Positions 54,961 to 64,000 of a DNA stretch of 64,000 nt are shown here, one piece after another. The stretch covers positions 15,228,169 to 15,292,168 of the forward strand of contig NC_087072.1 in assembly GCF_026151205.1 (NCBI RefSeq), read 5' to 3'. Position 1 is the stretch's first letter. The number at the start of each line of letters is the position of its first letter. The translations under genes and the position numbers were made by a program. Under the pieces are notes generated by a model. That model did no database searches, was not told where the DNA came from, and saw only the letters and a list, made by a program, of their open reading frames with translations. The DNA comes from Bolinopsis microptera (lineage: Eukaryota > Ctenophora > Tentaculata > Lobata > Bolinopsidae).

Positions 54961-56290
54961 CACTGACGAGTAATATCGCCAACATTTTGCGCTTAACGCT
55001 GGCGCTGGCCAGCGCTAGTCAGCGCTAGCCAGCGCTAGCTTGGGCTAGTTATCGAACTGTTTGCGAAAGTTTGAGGCGCTGGCCATCGCAAACTATCGGG
55101 TTCAACCAGCGCTGGGTGGCGACAACTAGCGCTGGATAGCGACAACTAGCGCTAGTTGTCGTCATCCAGGGGTAGTTGTCGTGTTTTCACTATCGCAAAA
55201 GAACCGACTAGAATGCATATTCAGGAGTGCCTGCTTTAGTATACTCGTACGCGATGCAAGCCCTCGGTCCCCACAAAAGATAATTTCTAGAATTGTACAT
55301 ACTATGAGCTGGTCCCAAGTCCAGACGCAATTTTATTCTTTGTAATTTTCAATAACCCTGTCTAGTCATTGACTACTGATAGTTAATACTAGTTGTACAA
55401 TTTGTGAAAAGCAGTATGTGAACACATGAAAAGCAGTGTGCTCCTCAGTCCTTACCGGTACCCTTTATATTCAATATTAGCCACTAGCTTCGTTATTAAA
55501 ACACTTGATTCGATCACGTGATGTTATTTCATTGTAAACAGGGTTTATTTTTTATTACGTGTAGTCTAGTATGGTAAAGTATTAACACAAGTTAACTAAT
55601 GATATTATGTATATGAGTACAGATTCGAAGTGAAACATCGAGTTCCGTTCTGGCGAGGTCTTATCTGGTTGTTAATGTTTGTATCACGCGGTGACCCCCA
55701 CTGCCGCTTCGACGCTACAACGTATGACAAGTTAATGTTATACGTTGTATGACCCGCCGTGCACGAGTGCGCGGCCCTTTATCGTAGAAACTCTACAGCT
55801 AGGGGATAGTGAAACGACGATTGGGCCTGGGGTCACGACGTGATACAAAGGTTTGGCGAGCTGGGAGAAACCTTCGAGATCGTCTGGAAGGGCTGATCTA
55901 GACGCAAGCTTTGCTCAGTATTTATAATTATAGCTATATGCATAGCTAATCTAACTAGACTAACGACTTTGAGCTAGTTAACGAATATATGACATATAAC
56001 TTTGCTGATGCTCTGCAGCGCAAATACATGAAACAAATATTTTACGAGTATCACCTGTTTAGCTGACAAGTAATATCGCAAATACATTATACGCTGGCCA
56101 GCGCTAGCTGACGATTAATATAGCAAATATTTGATATTGATATATTGCGCCGCACTGGCGCGCTTGCCAGCGCTAGCTGACAAGTAATATCGCAACTATA
56201 TTGCACTGCCACGTGGCCACTGGCCAGCGCTGGCTGACGAGTAATATCGCAACTATATGATTTCGATATATTGCGCTGGCTGTTATGACC
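54961..56290. repeat. AGCGCTAG-rich repeat region
   Basis: 54990-55180 and 56040-56285 are dense in CAGCGCTAGC / GCGCTGGCCAGCGC motifs. The second block has three or four degenerate units of about 75 bp carrying GCTGACRAGTAATATCGCAA. A further short cluster lies at 59955-60030. Between the blocks is a small inverted-repeat element (55678-55858). No genes. Confidence 0.7.
55678..55858. mobile_element. 180-bp inverted-repeat element
   Basis: TTTGTATCACGCGGTGACCC at the left faces GGGGTCACGACGTGATACAA at the right (imperfect TIR of about 20 bp). It has an inner dyad, ACAACGTATGAC / TATACGTTGTATGAC. Too small to code; MITE-like. Confidence 0.6.
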
Positions 56291-56381
56291 GGGTTTATTT
56301 TAATTATGCGCATATGTATAGTTATATTATATGGATATGGAGTTATATTAGGATGTGGAGTTACTGTGCCTTTTTACTTAA

Positions 56382-56403
56382 GGGGGGGGGGGGGGGGGGG
56401 GGG
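56382..56403 (+). repeat. G22 homopolymer tract
   Basis: Twenty-two consecutive G, directly abutting the start of a repeat C copy (TTCACCCTGATTTTTTTGTG). Confidence 0.95.
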
Positions 56404-57070
56404 TTCACCCTGATTTTTTTGTGAAACTTGGTTTCGAGATAGCAGTTGACCAACAAACTAGGACCGGTGACCGAACTTTTGAGGGGGTTCCGGACCCCAA
56501 CCGCCAAACGGTGCCCGCGGGGCAGCCACGCCCATATTTGGTCCAAATTAGGCCCAATTTAGCCAAATACCCTCAACATGCCCAAAACCCAGATTTTAGG
56601 TGATTTACTTGTAGCTAGTGGTCCCTTGAACTCGTATATGAATTTTCATCAGGATTGGACAAAAAATGACTGAGTTATTAGCCAAAAACCATATGCCCAT
56701 ATTTGGGTATACGCACCAAATTTTGTCGATTTTGGCCCATAAATTGGTCAGGTATCAATATTTTTGAATGAAACCAACTTTATATGGAAGGTAAGCCTAT
56801 ACTACACATTCTCTATGATTATCAGCTCAGTATCTACCTAACTGTGGATTCTGTGTTCAATTAATCGCAAAAAATGAACAAAATCACCCATATCTCAGTT
56901 CGCGATATTTGCGAAACTGATTTCGTTCAAAACAATAGAACTCAATAGGGTTTCAATATTTTTACATGAAATTTTCAGAATCAACGTAGAATCGCATTTC
57001 GACCTTAAGTTTTAATATGGAATTTTGAGTTAGGCCTTTAAAAAAATTTGGCGGCCAAATCCTGAAATTT
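56404..57070 (+). repeat. Repeat C, copy at 56.4 kb
   Basis: Starts at the same TTCACCCTGATTTTTTTGTG as the segment at 7215 and runs collinear with repeat C up to GGCCTTTAAAAAAATTTGGC, where the hairpin's second arm is missing. It includes the AAGGTAAGCCTATACTACAC segment lacking from the 6.7-7.9 kb copies. Confidence 0.85.
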
Positions 57071-57335
57071 GCCGGGCATTTTTCATTTGCCCTGTTTTCA
57101 CTTAGATTTGCCTTTTTTTCTTATGTGAGACTGAGAGTAAATTGCAATTGTATAATTGATAAATTTGATAAATTTGAATTTTCTTGGGTGGGTGCGACCC
57201 TTGGTCCTTGGATGTTGTTCCAAGTTGGGTTTCAGGTGCTATTTAGTTATTCATATCTTCTTCTTCGTAGGGGGCTGTGGTCATTATCACTAATAGAAAG
57301 ATCGTGACCACTGTAAGATGTTATTTATATCATAG

Positions 57336-57768
57336 CAGAGTTGAAAAATACGTATTTTACGAATTTTATAAAATATCAAAAATACGTTAAATACGGCGTA
57401 TTTTATTTTCGTTGAATAAAATACGTAATAAGTGTTATTGTACCATTGATACTGATAGCTCCAATAAAGTAATAAGTACTATTGCTTTATATAAATTTAC
57501 GATTTTATCAAAACTCGCGTAGCTCTGTCGTTTTTCACCTCGCATATGACTTCAGAGTACTGGGCACGTGCTATACCAAAGCATTAAAGCGTTGAAGTTA
57601 AATAGAAATGTGTCTGAAAAAAATGCAAACGAATGACATAACTTTAATCTTTGAATGAAATTTCAAGAAAAACGTATTTTAACGTATTTTTGACGTATTT
57701 TATTTCTAAGCAAAAATACGCAAAATACGGCGTATTTAAAAAATTATCTCACGTATTTTTCAACTCTG
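57336..57768. mobile_element. hAT-type MITE with perfect 8-bp target duplication
   Basis: Ends CAGAGTTGAAAAATACGT / ACGTATTTTTCAACTCTG. Flanked on both sides by TATCATAG (57328-57335 and 57769-57776), an exact 8-bp duplication, the hallmark of hAT transposition. The interior is rich in AAATACG/CGTATTT repeats. 433 bp, no transposase. Confidence 0.92.
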
Positions 57769-57776
57769 TATCATAG

Positions 57777-58960
57777 TCTCCATAAATACGAGCAGTTTAG
57801 TGAGACTTCTGAAAGCTTATTTTTGTAAATTCTACAAATATAAATATTGTAACGTACGTGTGGCGGGAAAAATGCATACAAAATCGCATACACAATTCAA
57901 GGAAACGTCTTCTTTCATGGATCATCACGTAAGGTGATCTGAGCTATAAGGTACCTATGTTAGTTAGCACAATGTTATACTATTAGTATTACTAAGTAGA
58001 CAAATAATAGGCTATCGTCGCGTGGTGTCCCAGGTAACTCGTACTCCGTTTCATAGATCTAGATTGTAGAATGTTACCTGGGGACCCCAGGCCATCCTGT
58101 TCATTAACATTGACTAGAGATTCGGCGGAATGACAGGCTGAGCGCCGCCCAGTAAATTTTTAACAGTAAATGAAAATTGAATTTAAACTCGGAAAATTGG
58201 TTAAGATAAGGACTAGGAGCAAATTATTATATAAAATTGTTCATGAACTAATTTGTGCTGCACTATTGCACGGTGTAAAATTAAAAGAAAGGACTTTTAT
58301 CAAATTTAATTAAGCGTACTCCATTTTACCGATTTATAAAAATTTCACATGAAATAAACGAACTTAAATCACGATTCTAAATTGCGTGTGCAATTACAGC
58401 AATACACATATTACGCGCTGACCTGAATTCACAGACCCACAATTTTGGGCATGATCAATATTTTGAAGTAAAGACTAAAGTCAAAGAGCTAGAGCATCTA
58501 ATGGAAAAATTTAGGATCATGTCATGAGTTATGTCATATTTTGTGTCAAATCATAAATCATCATGGGACATGAGCCGATCAAATTGTTAGATGAAAATTT
58601 TGGGCCTTCATGACCTTCACAGTGCTAATATAAACATGTGTATTGCGGTCATTTTAAGCCCAAGTTTAAGTCTCTAAGTCTAAGACCTTAACAGAAGCTG
58701 AAATACAAATTTCCCATGTACGTGCCTAATATGAAATTTGGGCGTGGCCCCAGTTGGGACTAGCGACACAACATGCGCCGTTCGGTGATTTGAGTTATCA
58801 ATATCAATGACATATTAAACCCGATTCAGCAGGAAAAAAAACTTTAGAAATTGAAGTGCACACTCAACTCTTCCCTCATCCCTGCTACTGAAGTATTTGG
58901 GCTATTTCTAAAATTAATGACTGATGACTTTAATAAATTGTTTGACCTTATACAACTGTT
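57777..58960. other. Spacer, no gene seen
   Basis: AT-rich. No frame or repeat stands out. Confidence 0.4.
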
Positions 58961-58970
58961 TCTTTTTTAG

Positions 58971-59100
58971 CGTGTTTAATCTGAATCAGACTACTACTCT
59001 GTTCACTCGCGAATGTCGGGATTTTTCTAAACCATGGTGCTTACCTGACGAATTATCAGCGATAAATTATTTTTATCACATGAAATGGCCATATAAGAAA
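58971..59100 (+). CDS. Candidate orphan exon
   Basis: Open stretch preceded by a good acceptor (tgtttcttttttag) and followed by a donor (AAGAAA|GTAGGC). It encodes about 43 residues with CRDFSKPWCLPDELSAINYF. Entry phase 2, exit phase 0. It does not join in phase to the candidate exon at 59818. No family recognised. Confidence 0.3.
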
Positions 59101-59120
59101 GTAGGCAAGTGATTCGGTTA

Positions 59121-59265
59121 ACGAGTGACCGGTTTCATTCTCGGTATCATTTTGCATTTGCGGACGGTTATTCAAATTAATATCATTCCCTTTTGTTTGG
59201 GAAAGAGAGGCATTGGCAGCAGCGCCCCACTCTACCCATGATTATGGGTTTTGCTTTGGTCAAAT
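59121..59265. mobile_element. Single-arm FB remnant (copy 6)
   Basis: Matches only the right arm of FB elements, from ACCGGTTTCATTCTCGGTAT to the terminus GGTTTTGCTTTGGTCAAAT. The left arm and loop are missing. It carries several private changes and so is old. Confidence 0.78.
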
Positions 59266-59817
59266 TTACATATATTAAGATTAACGATTCGACATTTGTG
59301 CATTTTTTTACAGTGAGCAAGAAAAGCAGTCGTTAAGCAGTAAAAATGTTTATTTAATCAAGTCCTATGAGTATGAGTATTGCTGAAAGCACAGTGTAAG
59401 GCCTACACGGACCGCCTCTAACCAGCCAATCCCTAGGTTTACATGCCGTGTAGCAGGGGACTAGATAGAGCTAAACTATGATAGAAATCGAAATTGGACA
59501 TTAAAAATACTAATAATCCTAGGAATCGGTGTTCCAGGTAATGGAAATATTTACCTCCAGGAATATGGAGCAAGAGCGCTGGTAAATATTTGAGCGGCTA
59601 CAGCGCAGGAACCGCCAAATACGACAGTCTTCTGAACTCTGAAGGCTCAGAGCGAATGTCTCAAACGATCCGGTCAGTTCAAACTTGCAGTTAATTTGAT
59701 GATAAATTAGAAAATTAATTGGTTATCTTGCGAAATTTAATTCACAAAAAATATACAGAATCTCTGGTAAAATATATCAATTCACCCTAAATAGTAAATA
59801 CCACTTTCTTCCACTAG

Positions 59818-59942
59818 ACTGTGGAGGTATCACATACGAGACCATATCATATCCGAAAAGATCACTCTGCGAAGAGGAGTCAACCTCACGGACAGTCCCT
59901 TGGGTGAAATCTCCTGGATGCCTATCTCAAGCGATGATGAAG
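59818..59942 (+). CDS. Candidate orphan exon
   Basis: Between an acceptor (cttccactag) and a donor (GATGAAG|GTAACA), one frame reads about 41 residues with charged, protein-like composition (SEKITLRRGVNLTDSPLGEI). Entry phase 2, exit phase 1. Partner exons not found. Family unknown. Confidence 0.3.
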
Positions 59943-60212
59943 GTAACAAACTATTTTTAGCGCTAGATAGCGCTAGCTATAGATAGGAAACGCTAGTGAG
60001 CGCTAGTTCAAGTTAGCCGGTAAGCGCTAACCATCACGTTTAAACTATATGAAATGTATAAGTTGGTTTACTTTCTTACCATCGTTTGCGTTCTGAGCAT
60101 GAGTCTGAATCATACAAAATATGTTGATTTTCATTGATAGAGCTGACCATACTGTTGTATTCTTGTTCTGTAATTAGTGGCTTCTCGTAAGTGAATTTAA
60201 AATTGTCAATTT

Positions 60213-60460
60213 CTAACGTTTCAAATTATTTGGTGGATGGCTTGCGAGACCAAGCGGATCAAGTTTGTCATCGTGAACATTGGCGGGCACGTGCGAATTT
60301 AAAATATCTTCGGTAATATTTATACTTATCATTGAATCAAGAGTCGCCTCATCAATTTGTTCACATTTTTTCATGTTCAATTTTATAACGTCGTATTTTG
60401 CAACAAACGACTCCTCAACTGTAGTATTATTCCTCAATATTTGTGCGTATTTTCTGCTAC
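60213..60460 (-). CDS. Hypothetical C-terminal exon or small ORF
   Basis: About 80 codons to a stop at 60213, with ordinary amino-acid composition (KYAQILRNNTTVEESFVAKY...). A possible acceptor (gcgtagcag) sits at its start. Could be the last exon of a - strand gene or part of a transposon ORF; nothing recognisable. Confidence 0.35.
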
Positions 60461-60711
60461 GCAAGGGTGAAGGGAGTCAGGGACCGGCCATGCTCACTTC
60501 ACTTGGCGTATTTTTGACCGTACAATGAATTGAAAGTATTTATGAGATGTTTAAACTGAATTTACCCGGGTAAAATTTTTAACTACGTTATCGAAATTTG
60601 GTTTGATCAAGCTAAAGCCAAAAATTGATGAATAAGTGAATGCAGGCAAAGTGAGGAATTTTTAGAGGTTAAAATGCAAATGTGAACACGATTATCTAAT
60701 GTAATAAGCTA

Positions 60712-61183
60712 ATTTGACCAAAACCCATAATATGGGTAGTATAGAGTCTAGAGTGGACCGCTGCCAGTGTCTCTCTCTCCCAAACAAAAAGAAATGCGGT
60801 ATTAATTTGAATGACCGTCTGCAAATGCAAAATGATACCGAGAATGAAATCGGTCGCTCGCTTTCTCATTCATTTACAATTGCAATTGTAATAGATTAAG
60901 CTAGAAGAACAACTAACTACCACCCTTACCCCGAAATACTAGGTATCGACCCGAACGCAACCCAAAAAGATTTTTACAGCATGTGATTGATGTAATTAAT
61001 CGAAACTTTTTTTACAATTTGTAAACCGTGAATGAATGGGAAAAGCGACCGACCGATTTCATTCTTGGTATCATTTTGCATTTGCAGACGGTCAATCAAA
61101 TTGAAATCATTTCCTTTTGTTTGGGAAAGAGAGACCCTGACAGCGGTCCACTCTATATACATGATTATGGGTTTTGGTCAAAT
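60712..61183 (+). mobile_element. FB foldback element, copy 5 (long loop, diverged arms)
   Basis: Same family as copy 2: it shares the GTGGACC and GCAAAATG variants and the loop with the J-domain-like fragment (60915-60986). Here the two arms differ at many sites, including a short insertion in the left arm (GGGTAGTATAGAGTCTAG), so this copy is older. The duplicated arms still share the diagnostic GTCTGC/GCAGAC variant. Confidence 0.85.
60915..60986 (+). pseudogene. J-domain-like fragment in FB loop, second copy
   Basis: Twenty-three codons then TGA, PEILGIDPNATQKDFY in the middle, nearly identical to 12091-12159. It confirms that the fragment is part of the long-loop FB subfamily. Confidence 0.5.
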
Positions 61184-61790
61184 ACCCAATCGATTTCTCA
61201 GGACAAACAATTAAAATCAAATGTCGTAACGCGATTTATTTGATTTCATTTTAAATTGTTGGCATAGAGTTTACTGTTTTATTAGAAATTTCTTTGAAAG
61301 AATCATCAGCAGTTGAAATTGCAGTACGTTGTTTTTTATAAAGTAGAGAGCAGTTAGAATTTGTGTTACCTGGACATTTGGACAATTAGATTACCAGTCT
61401 GTAGGACTGAACTCTGCAGTAATACTTATATACAGATATACTGATATATTCCTACTCCTGCACTCCTGCAGACTGGTGGCTTTTAATTGAATTCCACAAT
61501 CAAAAGGTCGGATGAGATCCAATTGTCTCGTAATTTTGCTTCTGCGGAACACTCCTGGCTTCTCAATACTCCTTCCCCGGAAAAATTAGTGGAACGAAAA
61601 GTCTAACTGATAGTGCTGATTACTGATTAGTGCACCGGTCCTGCTAGGTTCAAGCAGGAACTGTTACTTTCCTCCTTGAACTCATAGTTGAGGCAATGAG
61701 GCATCCTGACGTGAACTCTTCGGTTATCTCCGATCAATACTATAATTCAAAGAATTATTTCTGTATAATTTAGAATGTATGTACCTTATC
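61184..61790. other. Spacer, no gene seen
   Basis: No supported feature. Confidence 0.35.
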
Positions 61791-61975
61791 AGACCTTATT
61801 TGGACGGACATTAAATGAACGGGCATTATTATGAACGGACATTAATATGAACGCTAGAAGGCATTGAAATTTGAAAACCATCAAAAATCCGAATCATTAC
61901 ATGATCGGACATAATTATAAACGGACATTAATATGAACGCTAGAAGGCATTCAAAACCATCAAAAATCCGAATTT
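61791..61975. repeat. Direct repeats with ACGGACATTAATATGAACGC
   Basis: Two direct copies of about 65 bp (61825 and 61911), each holding CGGACATTAATATGAACGCT, AGAAGGCATT and CATCAAAAATCCGAA. The left edge, CCTTATCAGACC, recalls the end of the TA-flanked MITE at 30408. A partial, decayed relative is likely. Confidence 0.6.
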
Positions 61976-62102
61976 TTTTCATTTTTTGACGTTTTTTATT
62001 TCAGCAAATGATTTTAAAATCCATTTTTTATACAGTAAGTAAGAATAGCAGTCGTTAAGCAGTAAAAATGTTAAAATATGTGTACATGATCAGTGTCTAA
62101 TA

Positions 62103-62559
62103 TCACATATCATCTTCATCAAATGGGTTTTCGTGCTTGAAATAGTCCATGCTTAAAGCATCAGTGATTTCTAGCTTTATGGAAATCTTTTTTTTATCAA
62201 ACTACCCCGGTCCTGCATTTCAGTGTTAACTTTTACAAGCCATTCGGCGTGAAGTGGTTTTATCTTAGACAACTTAAGGTGAACCTTAATCACTTGGAGT
62301 TTTCCTAGCACTGTTTCATTACCTCCCCTGAGTAATATGAACTATAACAAAGTCGGACAATGTCCTTGGCAACACGATTTACCGTAATATCTAGAGGCTG
62401 GAAAAAGTTTGTCATGTTGGCGGGGACTAACTCATGAACTATGTTGTTGAGTGCCATAATTCCGTTGACTTTTTCCGCCAAGTGACCCTTGAAAACCTCA
62501 TGTACTAGTAGAGTTTTCTGTGCCTCTGAAAGACCAAGGAGAACCTTTCCTTCGTTAAC
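62103..62559 (-). pseudogene. Decayed DDE-superfamily transposase fragment
   Basis: On the - strand, three frames in succession read like the end of a DDE (pogo/Jerky-like) transposase: HEVFKGHLAEKVNGIM, HELVPANMTNFFQPLDITVN and VAKDIVRLCYSSYYSGEV; then LSKIKPLHAEWLVKVN; then EITDALSMDYFKHENPFDED. The VPxNxTxxxQPLDxxVNxxxK block is characteristic. At least one stop and one or two frame shifts interrupt it, and the N-terminal and catalytic regions are missing. An inactive remnant. Confidence 0.72.
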
Positions 62560-62584
62560 TTAAGGCACAATAAAGTTCTCATAG

Positions 62585-63238
62585 TTGAGCCTACATAAAA
62601 TGCTCTCTGTTCTGTACGCCTACTGTCAGGAGTGGGGCCTAGTGGTCAACATGTCTAAAACCGCTATCATGGTGTTCAACCGCGCTGGTCGTATACTCAA
62701 AGACAGCAAGACCTTCGCTTTTGGTTTAACACCGATCGACTCAGTTCGTGAGTACACGTACCTAGGAATGACTTTCACTCTGACAGGATCCCTGAAGGTC
62801 GCACAGTCCAAACTTAGGCAGAAAGGACTTCGGAGTTATTTTTCGCTTAAAAGCATGATAGACTTACGACACATAAGGAAAGAGATAATCTTTAAACTCT
62901 TCGATGCACTTATTGTCCCAGTAGTCTCTTATGGATGCCAGATTTGGCTCCCTCAGACATACTTCATGGGTGCCTTCTCATCGGGTAACTTTCCCAACTT
63001 AAAACAGATCCGGCAAGATCCACTAGAAAAACTTCACATCTCGTTTCTCAAGTGGACTCTCAACGTCAATAAACAAACATCAAATGCGGCAATTTGGGGT
63101 GACACAGGACGCTACCCTTTGGCGATAGAGCTATCATCCCAAGTGTATAACTACTGGGAAAGATTAGATAAAATGGAGAAATCTGGATCTAACAGTCTTT
63201 TCCCCCTTTTGTCTGGTTCCGGGCAAAAGACCAGGTAG
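62585..63238 (+). mobile_element. 5'-truncated LINE reverse transcriptase (C-terminal part)
   Basis: 217-codon open frame with the region that follows the YADD motif in LINE RTs: YCQEWGLVVNMSKTAIMVF, FAFGLTPIDSVREYTYLGM, then LFDALIVPVVSYGCQIWLP. It belongs to a different family from the LINE at 45.6-52.9 kb (sequence and downstream structure differ). 5' truncation is typical of LINE insertion. The frame is still open to the stop at 63238. Confidence 0.8.
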
Positions 63239-64000
63239 CTTCGATGAGGCCTGGCATGTGGGTCTGGATGTGCTGGTTGGTGGTTCCCAGTGTGGTGTGT
63301 GCTGAGACTGGGGTGGATGGCTGAAGCCAGGGGACCGCTGTGCTGAGTGGCGAAGCTGGTGGTCGTAACGGAGGCAGTCCACATTGAGCACCCAAGCGAC
63401 GAAAGTCGCTAGGTAGCTCGTGGGGATAGCATCCGGGTCGATAGCTGGCGGCGTTGTCTTAGCATGGCGTGACACTGGGTGTAGGCACTCTGTTCTGGGC
63501 TCGCATGCATCGCGTCAGGGGGCTTGTCGGCTGGGGCGTCTGTCACACGTGTAGGTACTTATTGATTTAAAGTACAGCGGCAGAGTCAATCCTGAGCACT
63601 AGAGCACCACTTATGACTCTGCCCATTTGCTCTGGAGTTACTGCCCAGGACCCAATCCTATCCTGTTTCTCTCACCTATAGTGATTGGTAATGGTGCTTT
63701 ATCCAAAGCAAATGACCTTGCCGTGGTAAGGGGGCTTAATCGGCATCACAAGACCAGCCGAGACTAAGCTGTACTGTTCAGCTGAGCAAAACTGAACGTA
63801 GGTCGCACGTGCCAACCGTCTTCCTTTACCTCATTTGATCCCTTTTTCTTTTGGAGCTCTCACAGCCTTCACTCACACCTGAGCATATAGGGTTTTAGAA
63901 GTTCAGGGTGTGTACTTCAAGGTCGGGCCCTTAATACCGATCATTAGCACCCGTTTTACCTTTACCTTATTAGCGGCATATCATTACTGTCGCGGTAGTA
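63239..64000. other. GC-richer tail, probably LINE 3' sequence
   Basis: Clearly richer in GC than the rest of the window and continuous with the truncated RT, so most likely its 3' region. Overlapping short ORFs on both strands reflect composition only. Whether the element ends before the window edge cannot be seen. Confidence 0.45.

Noticed and set aside
63151-63475. Overlapping - strand ORFs rich in Pro/His/Ser
   Set aside because: Produced by GC-rich composition in the probable 3' region of a LINE; three frames are open at once, none with recognisable content.

Overview
The window is animal (metazoan) nuclear DNA, AT-rich, with short introns bounded by GT...AG, single-exon and two-exon GPCR genes, a BTB-Kelch gene, and abundant transposon debris. 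The gene content does not fix the species. The very compact nesting of genes inside introns, a CR1/L2-type LINE, a Penelope-type GIY-YIG fragment and hairpin MITEs fit an early-branching marine invertebrate. A ctenophore is my best guess, but it is a guess.

0-6.2 kb (+ strand): the C-terminal end of a tail-anchored membrane protein, a three-exon SERF-like gene, and a URB1/Npa1-like ribosome-biogenesis gene (about 1,450 residues) whose reading frame breaks once at a 29-bp-spaced direct repeat. 6.6-14.1 kb: a repeat field made of four recurring units, called here A (1 kb), B (0.42 kb), C (0.6 kb) and FB (a 0.33-0.5 kb foldback). 15.0-31.4 kb (- strand): a complete 12-exon KLHL-type BTB-BACK-Kelch gene (606 residues, all splice phases consistent). 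Its introns hold other genes. Intron 2 holds a single-exon GPCR on the + strand. Intron 5 holds a two-exon GPCR on the + strand, whose own 4.65-kb intron holds a complete PDI-like gene, a tail-only PDI paralogue and a Penelope-type endonuclease ORF, all on the - strand. This is three-level gene nesting. 32.2-43.7 kb (- strand): a 13-exon calponin-homology (GAS2-like CH) gene with a long disordered tail.

44.3-54.2 kb: transposons nested in transposons. Repeat D is split by a reversed B-A-FB composite, and unit A of that composite is split by a full-length 7.25-kb LINE on the - strand. The LINE's upstream ORF joins an apparently intact AlkB-like 2-oxoglutarate/Fe(II) dioxygenase to an SGNH esterase. 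Its second ORF carries PHD-like fingers, an APE endonuclease and a reverse transcriptase, with two frame breaks. This LINE is the main candidate for a little-described system: a retrotransposon that carries its own nucleic-acid dealkylase.

54.2-64 kb: few genes. It holds AGCGCTAG-rich repeats, a G22 tract, another C repeat, a hAT-type MITE with a perfect 8-bp target duplication, two or three orphan exons, two more FB elements (one carrying a J-domain-like fragment in its loop), a decayed DDE transposase and a 5'-truncated LINE reverse transcriptase.

All exon models come from reading frames, splice dinucleotides and phase continuity by eye. No homology search was run.
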